Assembly: GCA_934746015.1 (NCBI GenBank) | Contig: CAKVEW010000001.1 | Location: 62,001-126,000 of the forward strand | DNA length: 64,000 nt | Origin: an uncultured Clostridium sp. | GTDB taxonomy: Bacteria; Bacillota; Clostridia; Clostridiales; Clostridiaceae | Reading direction: 5' to 3' | Made by a program: the position numbers and the translations under genes | Notes under the pieces: model-generated | What the model was told of the DNA's origin: nothing | What the model saw: only the letters and a program-made list of their open reading frames with translations | Database searches by the model: none | In this document: positions 10,159 to 19,663 of the stretch, one piece after another | Layout of the letters: the number at the start of each line of letters is the position of its first letter | How positions within the stretch are numbered: position 1 is the stretch's first letter

Positions 10159-10549
10159 AAGCATGAATATAATGCTGCTTATTCCGTCGCAAGCTCCAAG
10201 TCATCGCAGTATTATATTCATACTTTTTTCAAATAACTAAAGGAAATAATTCTTCGTTCCTCAGAATTAAGAACATATCATGTTAACTTAAATATTCCTT
10301 TACCTTGATATTAAGTTATAAGTATTGTGACCTTGCAGGCTCCAAGTCACATCAATATAATCTCGCTCTTTCATTAGTCATATATAAACTGAAGGAAATA
10401 ATTCCTCATTCCTCGGAATTATGAACGTTCCTTGCAATTTTAAGTATTCTTTTACTGTAATATTTTAAAAGTAGTTATTAAATTTAATCTATAAACTTGA
10501 ATTTATACGTTCCTGCCTATTTTAAAGCTAAAGATAATAGATGCTAAAA
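10159..10549. repeat. Tandem structured intergenic repeat, two copies of about 150 bases
   Basis: This 390-base gap has two imperfect copies, A (about 10181-10326) and B (about 10327-10475). Both contain GCTCCAAGTCA (10193-10203 and 10339-10349) and, about 50 bases later, a run GGAAATAATTC. In each copy the GCTCCAAGTCA motif sits in or at the edge of a hairpin loop whose stem is not conserved. A second hairpin (10247-10269 in A, 10399-10421 in B) has a 7-base stem in which the last pair changes from T-A to C-G between copies. No coding potential was seen. A third copy of the loop motif is at 52829-52851. Confidence 0.6.
10163..10228 (+). terminator. Terminator-like hairpin after DUF421-DUF4363
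   Basis: A 16-base stem (10163-10178 with 10206-10221, one G-T wobble) is followed by ACTTTTTTC. The 27-base loop holds the CCGTCGCAAGCTCCAAGTCA motif of the tandem repeat, so the first repeat copy doubles as the terminator of the two-gene operon. Confidence 0.65.
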
Positions 10550-10897
10550 TCAATCAAAGAACTTCCCCTTGTAAAAATTCTCATTTCCAAGTTTCTTTGC
10601 CTTTAGCCTAAACATAACACACCCATCTGGACATACAATATCCTTGCTATATTTCCCATCACCACCTATGTTTTCTAAATCTCCACCACTTCTGACAGCC
10701 TCCATGATTGGAAACATAATCATCATTACTTTGGAACAGATCCCCTGACCACATGTATTTACAGGACATCCATATGTACAAGTATACTTATCTCCTACTT
10801 CCTCACCATTTCGGCAATATCGCTCTGTGTGGTCGCTACGAAGAAATCCTGTTACCTCAATCTCAAATTCATATTCCTCATCATACCATTTTTTCAT
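10550..10897 (-). CDS. TIGR04076 family protein
   Basis: A 115-residue cytoplasmic protein with eight cysteines, including the set in YCRNGEEVGDKYTCTYGCPVN-type and CVCPDGCVMFRL-type segments (about 28-47 and 89-97). These are hallmarks of the TIGR04076 family in anaerobes. The function is unknown; the cysteine pattern suggests metal or cluster binding, which is inference. The start ATG has GGAGGG at 4 bases. It is monocistronic as far as I can see. Confidence 0.75.
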   Translation of the reverse strand: MKKWYDEEYEFEIEVTGFLRSDHTERYCRNGEEVGDKYTCTYGCPVNTCGQGICSKVMMIMFPIMEAVRSGGDLENIGGDGKYSKDIVCPDGCVMFRLKAKKLGNENFYKGKFFD

Positions 10898-11089
10898 GAT
10901 TACCCTCCAAATTCTAATTTATCCAGTAATTTAATATTTAACTACCTAATATAATTTAATTATATATGGAACAAACCATAATTTGTATATGTTTTAATGC
11001 ATAATAGATTTATATTTATATCTATAAAACGGTTATTTTGATTATATGTAAATCCAAACTTTTTATAGAAGTTAAATTTAATTATTTAA

Positions 11090-11511
11090 CTATATACTTT
11101 TAATAAAAATTATTTCTAAAGGCTCATTAGGTAATAATAAACTGCCAGAGTCCTTATATTCTAATTTTCTATAAAAATTCTGTGCTTCTTCATTAGATTG
11201 GGTGGATGTCATAAGAAACTTATAACCCTTTTTCTGCATTTCATTTTCCCAAAATATGACTAATTCTTTGCCAATGCCCTTATTTCTATAGTTTTCAATT
11301 ATATAAAGCATATTCATAAAAGGAGTATTGTCCCAAAAATAACTATATCTTAACCAACCTATAATTTTATTATCTTTATCTTTTGCAACTATAATTTCTT
11401 TTTAATTGTACTTCCTAATCCATTCTTTCTTTCAACAGATTCAGAAGGATCATCTGGATTATAGTAAAACACTCCTAATTTCCAATGTTTTTTATCATCA
11501 TCTTTATTCAT
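11090..11511 (-). pseudogene. Chimeric remnant: DUF5808-like N-terminus joined out of frame to a GNAT acetyltransferase C-terminus
   Basis: From the ATG at 11511 a 41-codon frame (stop at 11389-11391) reads KHWKLGVFYYNPDDPSESV, then ERKNGLGSTI, a pattern I associate with the start of DUF5808 proteins. After an A-rich junction near 11395-11403 a second frame continues to 11090: KEIIVAKDKDNKIIGWLRY, then NYRNKGIGKELV (acetyl-CoA loop) and NEEAQNFYRKLEY, which is a GNAT domain lacking its first strand and helices. Only the last 75 codons have their own ATG (11317). This looks like a deletion that fused two genes, plus a frame change. It is unlikely to encode a working protein. Confidence 0.6.
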
Positions 11512-11534
11512 AAACTTCACCTCTATAATAAGTG

Positions 11535-11726
11535 CTAACTATCTCTTTTTTCCATATCTCTTATTTCATCTATTTTACTTTCAAGTCTATTTAATCTAGT
11601 ATACAATTCTTTAATATACAGTGCCTGCTTCTCTTCCTGTTCCTTTAATTTATTAGGTATATAATATGCAGTGTTAAATATAATAAGTATAATTAATAAA
11701 ATTAGTATTATTGCAAAAATATACAT
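11535..11726 (-). CDS. Small membrane-anchored coiled-coil protein
   Basis: A 63-residue protein: one membrane segment at about residues 3-25 (FAIILILLIILIIFNTAYYI) followed by a charged helix with heptad-like spacing (EEKQALYIKELYTRLNRLESKIDEIRD). It is not recognised as a named family. It lies between the broken GNAT gene and the DinB-like gene on the same strand. Function unknown. Confidence 0.5.
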   Translation of the reverse strand: MYIFAIILILLIILIIFNTAYYIPNKLKEQEEKQALYIKELYTRLNRLESKIDEIRDMEKRDS

Positions 11727-11784
11727 ATTAATCCTACACTAATAAATAAAAATCCATATTTAAGAAAGTTTTATTTTCAATTTA

Positions 11785-12453
11785 TTAACCTACATGTATT
11801 TTATTCTTAATCCGTAGAATAGCTTCAATATGCATAATCCAATGCCTTGAAAATGGCATTTGAATTAGCCCTTGAATATTCTTACCACACCAATAATCAA
11901 TTAACCAAATTGAGTTTTCATTGTCACTTACTGTCCTTAATGCATAAAGTCTTTCTTTATCTGCTTCTGTCATTTTAATTTTCATATCCTTATATGTTAA
12001 CTGTTTTAATAATTCTGTAGTTGATTTATCCACTTCAAGAATATATTTATATAATTCATTTAAATCCAGTTTAGATGAAAAATTTGCTATTTCCTTTTTT
12101 ATTAATTCATTACCTGTTGTTATAATTAGTGATTTCATTCTATTTTGATAATCATTAGCAAAATATATTTGTGTCTTCTTTCTAATTAAAGAATTAGATA
12201 CAATATCTTCAATTCTAAATACATGATACAAAGAATAAGCAATGGTTTTACTATGATACCCATCTTCATTTATAAAAGGTATTACAGAAAATTCATCTTT
12301 GCTCAAGACATCTTTTAATCGAATTATTTCTCCCATCAATTCTTTTCTCAAAGTTAATAAGGTATCAATTCCTATACTAAAGGTTTCTTTTTTCTTTAAT
12401 TGTAGTTGCATTATTTTATTTAATTCTGACCACATCTTATTCATAATTTTCAC
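11785..12453 (-). CDS. DinB-like protein
   Basis: A 222-residue, mostly helical protein. It keeps a pattern of histidines expected for the DinB/YfiT four-helix metal-binding fold: GYHSKTIAYSLYHVFRIEDI (about 65-84) and SRHWIMHIEAILRIKNK near the C-terminus. Related proteins in Firmicutes are sometimes mis-called phage head-tail adaptors; nothing here supports a phage role. The exact reaction is unknown, as for most DinB-like proteins, some of which are thiol-dependent S-transferases. Confidence 0.6.
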   Translation of the reverse strand: MKIMNKMWSELNKIMQLQLKKKETFSIGIDTLLTLRKELMGEIIRLKDVLSKDEFSVIPFINEDGYHSKTIAYSLYHVFRIEDIVSNSLIRKKTQIYFANDYQNRMKSLIITTGNELIKKEIANFSSKLDLNELYKYILEVDKSTTELLKQLTYKDMKIKMTEADKERLYALRTVSDNENSIWLIDYWCGKNIQGLIQMPFSRHWIMHIEAILRIKNKIHVG

Positions 12454-12462
12454 AAACTCCTG

Positions 12463-12597
12463 TTAAGAATTGTTCTTAATATAAATTTTTAGAGCTTTTA
12501 TTAAAAGTATTAATGTATATATACATAAACCTGCAAAAGCTAATATAAAAATTATATAAATAAAACTAAATATAAACATTTTAGATGAAAACATCAT
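12463..12597 (-). CDS. Small single-span membrane protein
   Basis: A 44-residue protein with one long hydrophobic helix (about residues 6-34) and a basic tail (KALKIYIKNNS). An open frame extends upstream to 12801, but the ATG at 12597 has GGGG 9 bases before it and the longer N-terminus has low-complexity composition, so I take the short form. It ends 10 bases before the DinB-like start codon, so the two may be co-transcribed. Function unknown. Confidence 0.45.
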   Translation of the reverse strand: MMFSSKMFIFSFIYIIFILAFAGLCIYTLILLIKALKIYIKNNS

Positions 12598-12859
12598 ACA
12601 CTCTTTCCCCTTTTTTATAAAAAAATTAATAAACTTACAACTTATTATAACATATATTTCCAAATAATATTTCTTATATTTATATAAAATCAAACTATTG
12701 TTTTGTATGAGCTTTTTTAGTTTATCACTACTCTCTTTATTTACAATATAATAAATATTTAACAACATAAGCTTGTACATATTTATAAACTCTTTTTTCA
12801 TAATATAAAAGTTTATTCATTGAATATACATAATTTTTGCATAAATATTAAAATAGTTG

Positions 12860-12895
12860 TTGCATAATTATACATACAAGCGTATAATTATTAAC
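12860..12895 (+). promoter_or_regulatory. argG promoter with ARG-box-like palindromes
   Basis: TTGCAT (12860-12865), exact 17-base spacer, TATAAT (12883-12888), 57 bases before the argG ATG. Two AT-rich near-palindromes overlap it: TGCATAATTATACAT (12861-12875) and CGTATAATTATTAAC (12881-12895), resembling ArgR operators of the TGNATAATTATNCA type. Repression by ArgR with arginine is the likely mode. No argR gene lies in the window. Confidence 0.65.
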
Positions 12896-12944
12896 ATAGT
12901 TAAATGTAGTTTTTACTTACTACTAAAAAAGGGGGCTATTAAAT

Positions 12945-14168
12945 ATGAAAAAATATAATAAAGTTGTACTAGCTTATTCTGGAGGTCTTGATACTTCAAT
13001 TATAATTTCTTGGCTTAAAGAAAACTATGGTTGTGAAGTAATTGCTGTAGTTGGAAATGTTGGACAAAAGGATGAGCTTGTAGGCTTAGAAGAAAAAGCA
13101 ATTAAAACAGGAGCATCTAAATGCTATATTGAAGATTTAACTAAAGAATTCGTAGAAGATTATATCTTCCCCACTATTCAAGCTAATGCAGTTTATGAAG
13201 GTAAATATCTACTTGGTACTTCTTTTGCAAGACCTATAATCGGGAAAAGACTTGTGGAAATAGCTTTAGCTGAAGGTGCTGATGCTATATGTCATGGTTG
13301 TACTGGAAAAGGTAATGACCAAGTTAGATTTGAATTAGCTGTTAAGGCTTTTGCACCAAATATGGATATTATAGCTCCTTGGAGAATTTGGGATATTAAA
13401 TCAAGAGAAGAAGAAATCAAATATGCTTTAGATAGAGAAATACCTATATCTATAAGCTATGAAACTAATTATAGCAAGGATAAAAACCTATGGCACTTAA
13501 GTCATGAAGGTTTAGACTTAGAAGATCCTGCTAATGAACCTAATTATGAAAAAATATTAGAGCTATCTAATACATTAGAAAAAGCACCTAACACTCCAAC
13601 TTACATCACTTTAAAATTTGATAAAGGAATTCCAGTTGCTTTAGATGGTGAAGAATTAGATGGTCCTACATTAATAGAAAAGCTTAATAAAATTGGTGGA
13701 GAAAATGCCATAGGAATTATGGATATGGTTGAAAATAGATTAGTTGGAATGAAATCAAGAGGTGTATATGAAACACCTGGTGGAACTATTTTATATAAAG
13801 CTCATAAAGATTTAGAAGAACTTTGCTTAGATAAAGAAACTGCTCATTATAAAGAAGTTATAGCTTTAAAATTTGCAGACTTAGTATATAACGGTCAATG
13901 GTTTACTCCTCTTAGAGAATCATTATCTGCTTTCGTAGATAAAACTCAAGAAACTGTAACTGGAGAAGTTAAACTAAAATTATATAAAGGTAATATTGTT
14001 AATGCTGGTATGACCTCTCCTTATTCATTATATAGTGAAGAATATGCTACCTTTGGAGAAGATGCTGTTTATGATCAAAAAGATTCAGCAGGTTTTATAA
14101 ATCTATTTGGACTACCTATTACAGTAAGATCAAAAATGATTGAATCTCAAAAGAAAGCTGGTAAATAA
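12945..14168 (+). CDS. argG: Argininosuccinate synthase
   Basis: Joins citrulline and aspartate with ATP to give argininosuccinate in the cytoplasm. The 407 residues match the family. The N-terminal PP-motif [10 protein letters not shown] (about 9-18) and the [21 protein letters not shown] segment (about 110-126) are diagnostic. GGGGG lies 9 bases before the ATG. It is the first gene after the ArgR-like promoter, and argH follows after 2 bases. Confidence 0.97.
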   Translation: MKKYNKVVLAYSGGLDTSIIISWLKENYGCEVIAVVGNVGQKDELVGLEEKAIKTGASKCYIEDLTKEFVEDYIFPTIQANAVYEGKYLLGTSFARPIIGKRLVEIALAEGADAICHGCTGKGNDQVRFELAVKAFAPNMDIIAPWRIWDIKSREEEIKYALDREIPISISYETNYSKDKNLWHLSHEGLDLEDPANEPNYEKILELSNTLEKAPNTPTYITLKFDKGIPVALDGEELDGPTLIEKLNKIGGENAIGIMDMVENRLVGMKSRGVYETPGGTILYKAHKDLEELCLDKETAHYKEVIALKFADLVYNGQWFTPLRESLSAFVDKTQETVTGEVKLKLYKGNIVNAGMTSPYSLYSEEYATFGEDAVYDQKDSAGFINLFGLPITVRSKMIESQKKAGK

Positions 14169-14170
14169 TT

Positions 14171-15571
14171 ATGAAGCTTTGGGGCGGACGTTTTGAAAAA
14201 GGAGTTAATTCTTTGGTTAATGATTTTAATTCATCAATAAGAATAGACTCAAGAATGTATAAAGAAGATATTTTAGGTAGTTTAGCCCATGTAAAGATGC
14301 TTGGTGAACAAAATATAATTCCAAAGGAAGATAGTGAAAAAATTGCAGCAGGTTTAAAAACAATATTAAGTAGATTAGAAAATGGAGTAATTAAAATAGA
14401 TGAAGCTTCAGAAGATATTCATAGTTTTATTGAAGGAACTTTAACTTACTATATTGGTGATGAAGGAAAAAAACTTCATACAGCTAGAAGTAGAAATGAT
14501 CAAGTAACCTTAGACACCAAATTATATCTAAAAAAATCTTTAATAGAACTGTCAAAAGATATTATTAATCTTCAAGAAGTTATTTATAAGAAGGCAAATG
14601 AAAATATAAACACAATAATGCCTGGATATACTCATATGCAAAAAGCCCAGCCAATAACCTTTGCCCATCACCTTCTAGCTTATGCTGAAATGTTTAAAAG
14701 AGATCTTAGCAGAATTCTAGATTGTTATAAAAGATTAGATGAAATGCCTTTAGGCAGTGGTGCTCTTGCAACATCTACCTACAATCTAGATAGACATATG
14801 ATTGCAAAGGACTTAGGATTTGCACAAATTACAGTAAATAGTTTAGATTCAGTATCAGATAGAGATTATGCTATTGAAGCACTTTCAGTTTTATCTATGA
14901 TAATGATGCATTTATCAAGATTTTCTGAAGAAATTATTCTTTGGGCTACTAATGAATTTAGCTTTATAGAATTATCAGATGAATATAGTACAGGCAGTAG
15001 TATAATGCCACAAAAGAAAAATCCAGATGTAGCTGAATTAGTTAGAGGAAAAACTGGAAGAGTTTATGGAGATTTAATTACACTTCTTACAGTTATGAAA
15101 GGCTTACCTCTAGCTTATAACAAAGATATGCAAGAAGATAAAGAAGCCTTATTTGATGCCTTAGATACAGCAAGTCTTTCTATTAAGACCTTCTCTGGCA
15201 TGCTAAACACATTAAAAGTAAAAAAAGAAAATATGAGAAAAGGAGCTTCATTAGGCTTTACTAATGCTACAGATGTGGCAGATTATTTAGTAAAAAAGGG
15301 ATTAGCCTTTAGAACAGCACATGAAATAGTTGGTGCAATAGTTCTTCATTGTATAAAAGAAAATATAGCAATTGATGATCTTAATTTAGAAGAATTTAAG
15401 AGCTTCTCTCCTATATTTGAAGATGATATATATGAAGCAATAGATTTAGTAAATTGTGTGGAGGAAAGGAAAGTCTTTGGTGGACCTAGCTCTTCTTCAG
15501 TTAAGATACAATTAGAATTACTATTAGAATCAATAAATAAAACTAAGGAGGCAGTAAAATGCTTAAAGTAG
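14171..15571 (+). CDS. argH: Argininosuccinate lyase
   Basis: Splits argininosuccinate into arginine and fumarate. It has 466 residues with the fumarase-superfamily signature [12 protein letters not shown] (about 277-288) and TARSRNDQV near residue 105. The start lies 2 bases after the argG stop and the 3' end overlaps argC by 13 bases, so the three genes form one tight unit. Confidence 0.97.
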   Translation: MKLWGGRFEKGVNSLVNDFNSSIRIDSRMYKEDILGSLAHVKMLGEQNIIPKEDSEKIAAGLKTILSRLENGVIKIDEASEDIHSFIEGTLTYYIGDEGKKLHTARSRNDQVTLDTKLYLKKSLIELSKDIINLQEVIYKKANENINTIMPGYTHMQKAQPITFAHHLLAYAEMFKRDLSRILDCYKRLDEMPLGSGALATSTYNLDRHMIAKDLGFAQITVNSLDSVSDRDYAIEALSVLSMIMMHLSRFSEEIILWATNEFSFIELSDEYSTGSSIMPQKKNPDVAELVRGKTGRVYGDLITLLTVMKGLPLAYNKDMQEDKEALFDALDTASLSIKTFSGMLNTLKVKKENMRKGASLGFTNATDVADYLVKKGLAFRTAHEIVGAIVLHCIKENIAIDDLNLEEFKSFSPIFEDDIYEAIDLVNCVEERKVFGGPSSSSVKIQLELLLESINKTKEAVKCLK

Positions 15572-16605
15572 GAATAATTGGTGCAACAGGATATGTAGGT
15601 GCTGAATTATTAAGACTTTTATTAAATCATACAAAAGTGAAAATAGAAGCCATTAGTTCCGTTAGTTATGAAGGAGAAGAAATTTCATCTATATATAAAA
15701 ACTTTTACGGAGTAACTAATTTAATATGTGAAAAACAAGAAAATGTAATAAATAAATGTGATGTTATTTTTGCTGCTCTTCCACATGGTTTAAGTGAAGA
15801 AATAGCAGAATTAGTTAATAAAGAAAATAAAATTTTAATAGATCTTGGAGCAGACTTTAGACTTGAAAATGAAGAAGACTATAAAAAATGGTATGGAAAA
15901 GATTATAAATATAAAAATCTTCATAAAGAAAGTATATATGCATTGCCAGAATTTAATAGAGATAAAATTAAGGAATACAAAATAATAGCTAATCCAGGTT
16001 GCTATCCAACATCTATAGAACTTGCACTAATGCCTCTGCTTAGAAATTCCTTAATTGATGTTAATAATATAATTTGCGACTCAAAATCAGGGGCAACTGG
16101 TGCTGGTAGAGGTCTTACTTTAAAGTCCCATTATCCAGAACTCAATGAAAACTTCTCACCCTATGGTATTGGTGCACATAGACACACTCCTGAAATAGAA
16201 CAATGTCTATCTGCAATTGCTGAAGAAAAAGTTCAAGTAACCTTTACTCCTCACCTACTACCAATTAACAGAGGAATACTTTCAACAATCTATTGTAATC
16301 CAAATAAAAACTTAAAAGGTAACCTAAACTTAAAAGAAATTCATGAAATATATACAAACTTCTACAAAAATGAATTCTTTGTAAATGTATTACCACTAGG
16401 AGATACAGCTTCTATTAAAGATGTTAAATATACAAATAATTGTAATATTTCTCTTCATCTAAACCATAGAGGTGATGGGATAATAATAGTAAGTGCAATA
16501 GATAATATGGTTAAGGGTGCAGCCGGACAAGCTATACAAAACATGAACATCATAATGGGATTTAAAGAGAACGAAGGATTGAACTTAGTTTCCTTTGGAA
16601 ACTAG
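15559..16605 (+). CDS. argC: N-acetyl-gamma-glutamyl-phosphate reductase
   Basis: Reduces N-acetylglutamyl phosphate to the semialdehyde with NADPH. The 348-residue protein has [16 protein letters not shown] at 5-20 and the active-site Cys148 in [13 protein letters not shown] lies 8 bases before the ATG, inside the end of argH. The gene ends just before a 0.7-kb interspersed element that separates it from argJ. Confidence 0.96.
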   Translation: MLKVGIIGATGYVGAELLRLLLNHTKVKIEAISSVSYEGEEISSIYKNFYGVTNLICEKQENVINKCDVIFAALPHGLSEEIAELVNKENKILIDLGADFRLENEEDYKKWYGKDYKYKNLHKESIYALPEFNRDKIKEYKIIANPGCYPTSIELALMPLLRNSLIDVNNIICDSKSGATGAGRGLTLKSHYPELNENFSPYGIGAHRHTPEIEQCLSAIAEEKVQVTFTPHLLPINRGILSTIYCNPNKNLKGNLNLKEIHEIYTNFYKNEFFVNVLPLGDTASIKDVKYTNNCNISLHLNHRGDGIIIVSAIDNMVKGAAGQAIQNMNIIMGFKENEGLNLVSFGN

Positions 16606-17342
16606 TTTAATTCTGAGAAGAATGCATAATGCACGGATTAAATGCATAATGCATAATGCATAATGCGTAATGCATAATTAGGGTGAAAACTCCTTCGGAG
16701 TTTTGGAAAATGAAAGAATGAAAAGCCACTTTGCTTAAGCAAAGTGGGTATGAAAAAATGAAGATTCTCTTTTGCATTCGCAAAATCGAAATAAAATTAA
16801 GATAAACCGAATTATTTTATAAACAGTTATAAATTTTTCTTAGAGGTTTTTATAAGAGAAAATAATATTTTATTTATTTCGATACATTGACTCAACAAAC
16901 TTTCTATATCATTTAGCTTATAACTATTACTTTCTTTTAATAACTTTAACCAATATTCAGTTTCATTTGCCTCTTTTAGTGCAATATACATTTTATTTAT
17001 AAAATCTTTCTTACTTTGAGCATGTTATGCTTCTCTTACATTTGCACCAATAGAAGTAGCTGATTTTAAAAATTGGTTTAATAGTATATACTCATTATTT
17101 TTAATTGATTTTCTATAATAATTAATTGATGAAACAGAAAACTGAAAACTTTTATCTAAAATAATATTATTCAAAAAAATCACCCAGTTAAATTCTCACC
17201 ATCAATTATTAATATTATTCAAATAAATTAAGGATTAAATTTCGTAGAAATTTATAATTTCCATAACTCAGCTTGCCTGAGTTATTTCAACAATTATGCA
17301 TTATGAATTATGCATTATCAATTAAACTAAGGGGGTTTTATT
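16606..17342. mobile_element. Interspersed element E1 (about 703 bases, 16621-17323) with heptad-repeat inverted ends
   Basis: The left end (16621-16679) is a series of AATGCAT/AATGCGT-type heptads ending in AATT. The right end (17292-17316) is the inverted equivalent (AATTATGCATTATGAATT). Inside are three small hairpins near the left end: AAAACTCC-TTC-GGAGTTTT (16686-16704), a 22-base perfect palindrome (16726-16747) and TTTTGC-ATTC-GCAAAA. Near the right end is ATAACTCAG-N5-CTGAGTTAT (17263-17285). The middle carries a broken four-helix-bundle gene on the opposite strand to arg. No transposase is present, so the mode of movement is unknown. Confidence 0.6.
16827..17174 (-). pseudogene. Four-helix-bundle (S23/IVP family) gene with an internal stop
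   Basis: Reading from a TTG at 17174 gives 115 codons with helices and the family core SATSIGANVREA, then a TAA (17025-17027) at codon 50, then HAQSKKDFINKMYIALKEA and NETEYWLKLLKESN to the stop at 16827. The family normally has Gln at the stop position, so one CAA to TAA change explains the break. These proteins are known from intervening sequences in 23S rRNA genes and are related to Avd, the accessory protein of diversity-generating retroelements. It sits inside element E1. Its reading frame is otherwise intact, so the loss looks recent. Confidence 0.72.
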
Positions 17343-18563
17343 TTGATTTTTTTATCTAATGAAGGTATTACTGCACCACAGGGTTTTCTTGCATCAGGGA
17401 TTCATTGTGGTCTTAAGAAAAATAATTTAAAGCTAGATTTAGCTCTTATATATTCAACTGTTCCAGCAAATGCTGCTGGTGTCTATACTAAAAATAAAGT
17501 TAAAGGGGCTCCTATTTATATAACTAAGGAGCATTTATCAAATAAAAAAGCACAAGCAATCATTATAAATAGTGGAAATGCTAATACTTGTAATGGTGAA
17601 GATGGATTAGTGACAGCAAAGAGAATGACTGAACTTCAAGGGAAGGCTCTTAAACTAAAGGCAAGTGATGTCTTAGTTGCTTCTACTGGAGTTATTGGTG
17701 TTCCTTTAAATATAGATGCTATTAAAGATGGAATTCCTATGTTAACTGATAGACTATCTAAAGAAGGTTTTGATAATGCTGCTACTGCAATTATGACTAC
17801 TGACACTTATAAAAAACAATTAGCCTTTAAATTTACTATAGATGATAAATCTATAACTATTGGGGCAATGGCTAAGGGCTCTGGAATGATTGAACCAAAT
17901 ATGGGTACTATGCTTTCTTTCATTACTACAGATTTAAGTATATCTGGAGAAATGTTAAATGAAGCCTTAAAGGAAAGTGTTAAGATAAGCTATAACAGAG
18001 TTAGCGTAGATGGTGATACAAGCACAAATGATATGGTATTAGTTTTAGCTAATGGACTTGCTAAGAATGATGAAATTAAAGAAAAGGATAAAAATTATTA
18101 TATATTCCTTGAGGTTTTAAATAAATTAAATATTATTCTAGCTAAGATGATTGCAAAGGATGGCGAAGGTGCCACTAAGCTTATAGAATGTGTTGTTAGT
18201 AATTGTAAGTGCGAAAAAGATGCTGAAATACTTTCAAAGGCTGTTATAAATTCTCCTTTAGTCAAAACTGCAATCTTTGGAAGTGATGCTAATTGGGGCA
18301 GAATCTTATGTGCTCTTGGTTATTCAGGTGTAAATATTAATCCTGATAAAGTTGATATATCTTTTAAAAGTTCTATTGGAGAAATTGATATTTGTAAAGA
18401 TGGAATGGGACTTCCCTTTGATGAAGTTAAAGCAAAAGAAATTTTACTCCAAGATGAAATAAAGATTTTAATTAATATGAATAGTGGTAAACATTCATCT
18501 ATAGCTTGGGGCTGTGACTTAAGTTATGAATATGTGAAAATCAATGGAGATTATAGAAGTTAA
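17343..18563 (+). CDS. argJ: Bifunctional ornithine acetyltransferase/N-acetylglutamate synthase
   Basis: Transfers the acetyl group from N-acetylornithine to glutamate, giving ornithine and recycling N-acetylglutamate. The 406-residue precursor should cleave itself before Thr189 in KGSGMIEPNMGTML. The residue before the Thr is Gly, where Ala is more usual. The start is a TTG with GGGGG 7 bases upstream; no ATG fits. argA was not found here, so this enzyme probably also primes the pathway. It lies directly downstream of element E1. Confidence 0.95.
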   Translation: MIFLSNEGITAPQGFLASGIHCGLKKNNLKLDLALIYSTVPANAAGVYTKNKVKGAPIYITKEHLSNKKAQAIIINSGNANTCNGEDGLVTAKRMTELQGKALKLKASDVLVASTGVIGVPLNIDAIKDGIPMLTDRLSKEGFDNAATAIMTTDTYKKQLAFKFTIDDKSITIGAMAKGSGMIEPNMGTMLSFITTDLSISGEMLNEALKESVKISYNRVSVDGDTSTNDMVLVLANGLAKNDEIKEKDKNYYIFLEVLNKLNIILAKMIAKDGEGATKLIECVVSNCKCEKDAEILSKAVINSPLVKTAIFGSDANWGRILCALGYSGVNINPDKVDISFKSSIGEIDICKDGMGLPFDEVKAKEILLQDEIKILINMNSGKHSSIAWGCDLSYEYVKINGDYRS

Positions 18564-18577
18564 AGGAAGGTATGAAA

Positions 18578-19432
18578 ATGAATTATAAAGAACATGCAAA
18601 AGTATTAACTCAAGCTCTTCCATATATACAATCACTTGCTGGAAAAATAGTAATAATTAAATATGGTGGAAATGCAATGACAAGCAATGAACTTAGAGAA
18701 AGTGTTGCCACAGACATTGTACTTCTTCAATGTGTTGGAATAAAGCCTGTAATAGTCCATGGTGGTGGCCCAGATATATCTAATTTCTTAAATAAAATAG
18801 GACAAGAAAGTAAGTTTATAAATGGACTTAGATATACAGATAAAGATACTATGGAAATAGTTCAAATGGTATTAGGTGGAAAAGTAAATAAAAATATTGT
18901 TTCTCTTATTGAAAGTGTTGGTGGAAAAGCCATTGGCCTTTCAGGAATAGATGGATCTTTTATTAAAGCAAAAAAATTAGAAAGTGATGTTGATTTAGGT
19001 TTCGTTGGAGAAATAACATCAATTGATACAAAGATTATAAATAATGCTATAGATTCTGGCTATATTCCTGTTATAGGCTCTGTTGCTATTAGTGAAGATT
19101 GTTCTCAAACTTACAATATAAATGCAGATATTTGTGCATCAAAGATAGCATCTGCACTAAAAGCAGAAAAGTTATTACTTTTAACTAATGTTCCAGGACT
19201 TATGCGAGAAACTACAGATCCATCTACATTAATCTCAACTTTAAGATTACATGAAGTCAAAAAACTTCAAGCAGATAAAATAATTCAAGGTGGAATGATT
19301 CCAAAAATAGACTGCTGCGTTGAAGCTATTAGAATGGGGGTTAAAACATCTCATATAATAGACGGAACATTACCACATTCAATCTTACTAGAACTTCTAT
19401 CAAAAGAAGGAATAGGAACAATGATTTATTAG
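18578..19432 (+). CDS. argB: Acetylglutamate kinase
   Basis: Phosphorylates N-acetylglutamate with ATP. About 284 residues of the amino acid kinase fold, with KYGGNAM near residue 28 and HGGGPDISNFL near residue 60. I choose the ATG at 18578 over that at 18572 because GGAAGG then has a 7-base spacing, not 1. The stop codon lies inside a perfect hairpin, TTAGTGTGC / GCACACTAA (19429-19450), at the edge of the next interspersed element. Confidence 0.96.
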   Translation: MNYKEHAKVLTQALPYIQSLAGKIVIIKYGGNAMTSNELRESVATDIVLLQCVGIKPVIVHGGGPDISNFLNKIGQESKFINGLRYTDKDTMEIVQMVLGGKVNKNIVSLIESVGGKAIGLSGIDGSFIKAKKLESDVDLGFVGEITSIDTKIINNAIDSGYIPVIGSVAISEDCSQTYNINADICASKIASALKAEKLLLLTNVPGLMRETTDPSTLISTLRLHEVKKLQADKIIQGGMIPKIDCCVEAIRMGVKTSHIIDGTLPHSILLELLSKEGIGTMIY

Positions 19433-19450
19433 TGTGCTATCGCACACTAA

Positions 19451-19643
19451 TGAAGAATGTAGAATGTAAAATGTAAAATTGATGATAAAACTCCTAACGG
19501 AGTTTTTAAAATAGATATATTTTTAGTAATTAATTCAAAATTTTATTCATAATTTTGTACTTTTATCTTGAGCTTTTACATTTTAGTAATTTGGAACAAA
19601 TTACATCCATAATTCTACATTCTTCATTTTACATTCTACATTT
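19451..19643. mobile_element. Interspersed element E2 between argB and argD
   Basis: About 193 bases without a gene. Left end 19451-19480 is built of GAATGTA/AAATGTA heptads ending AATT; right end 19610-19643 is the inverted form (AATTCTACATTCTTCATT and on). Inside are AAAACTCC-TAAC-GGAGTTTTT and the palindromic module GTAATTTGGAACAAATTAC (19586-19604), the latter also present in elements E4 and E7. It ends just before the argD ribosome site. Confidence 0.6.
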
Positions 19644-19663
19644 ATAAAAGGGGGCTTTTAAAT

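Noticed and set aside
11785..12453. Phage head-tail adaptor protein
   Set aside because: Such a label exists for similar sequences, but the histidine pattern is DinB-like and no phage genes adjoin.
12598..12801. N-terminal extension of the small membrane protein
   Set aside because: No ribosome site at 12801 and composition without conserved features; a good site precedes the internal ATG at 12597.
16827..17174. Diversity-generating retroelement
   Set aside because: The four-helix-bundle remnant is related to Avd, but no reverse transcriptase, template or variable repeat was seen.
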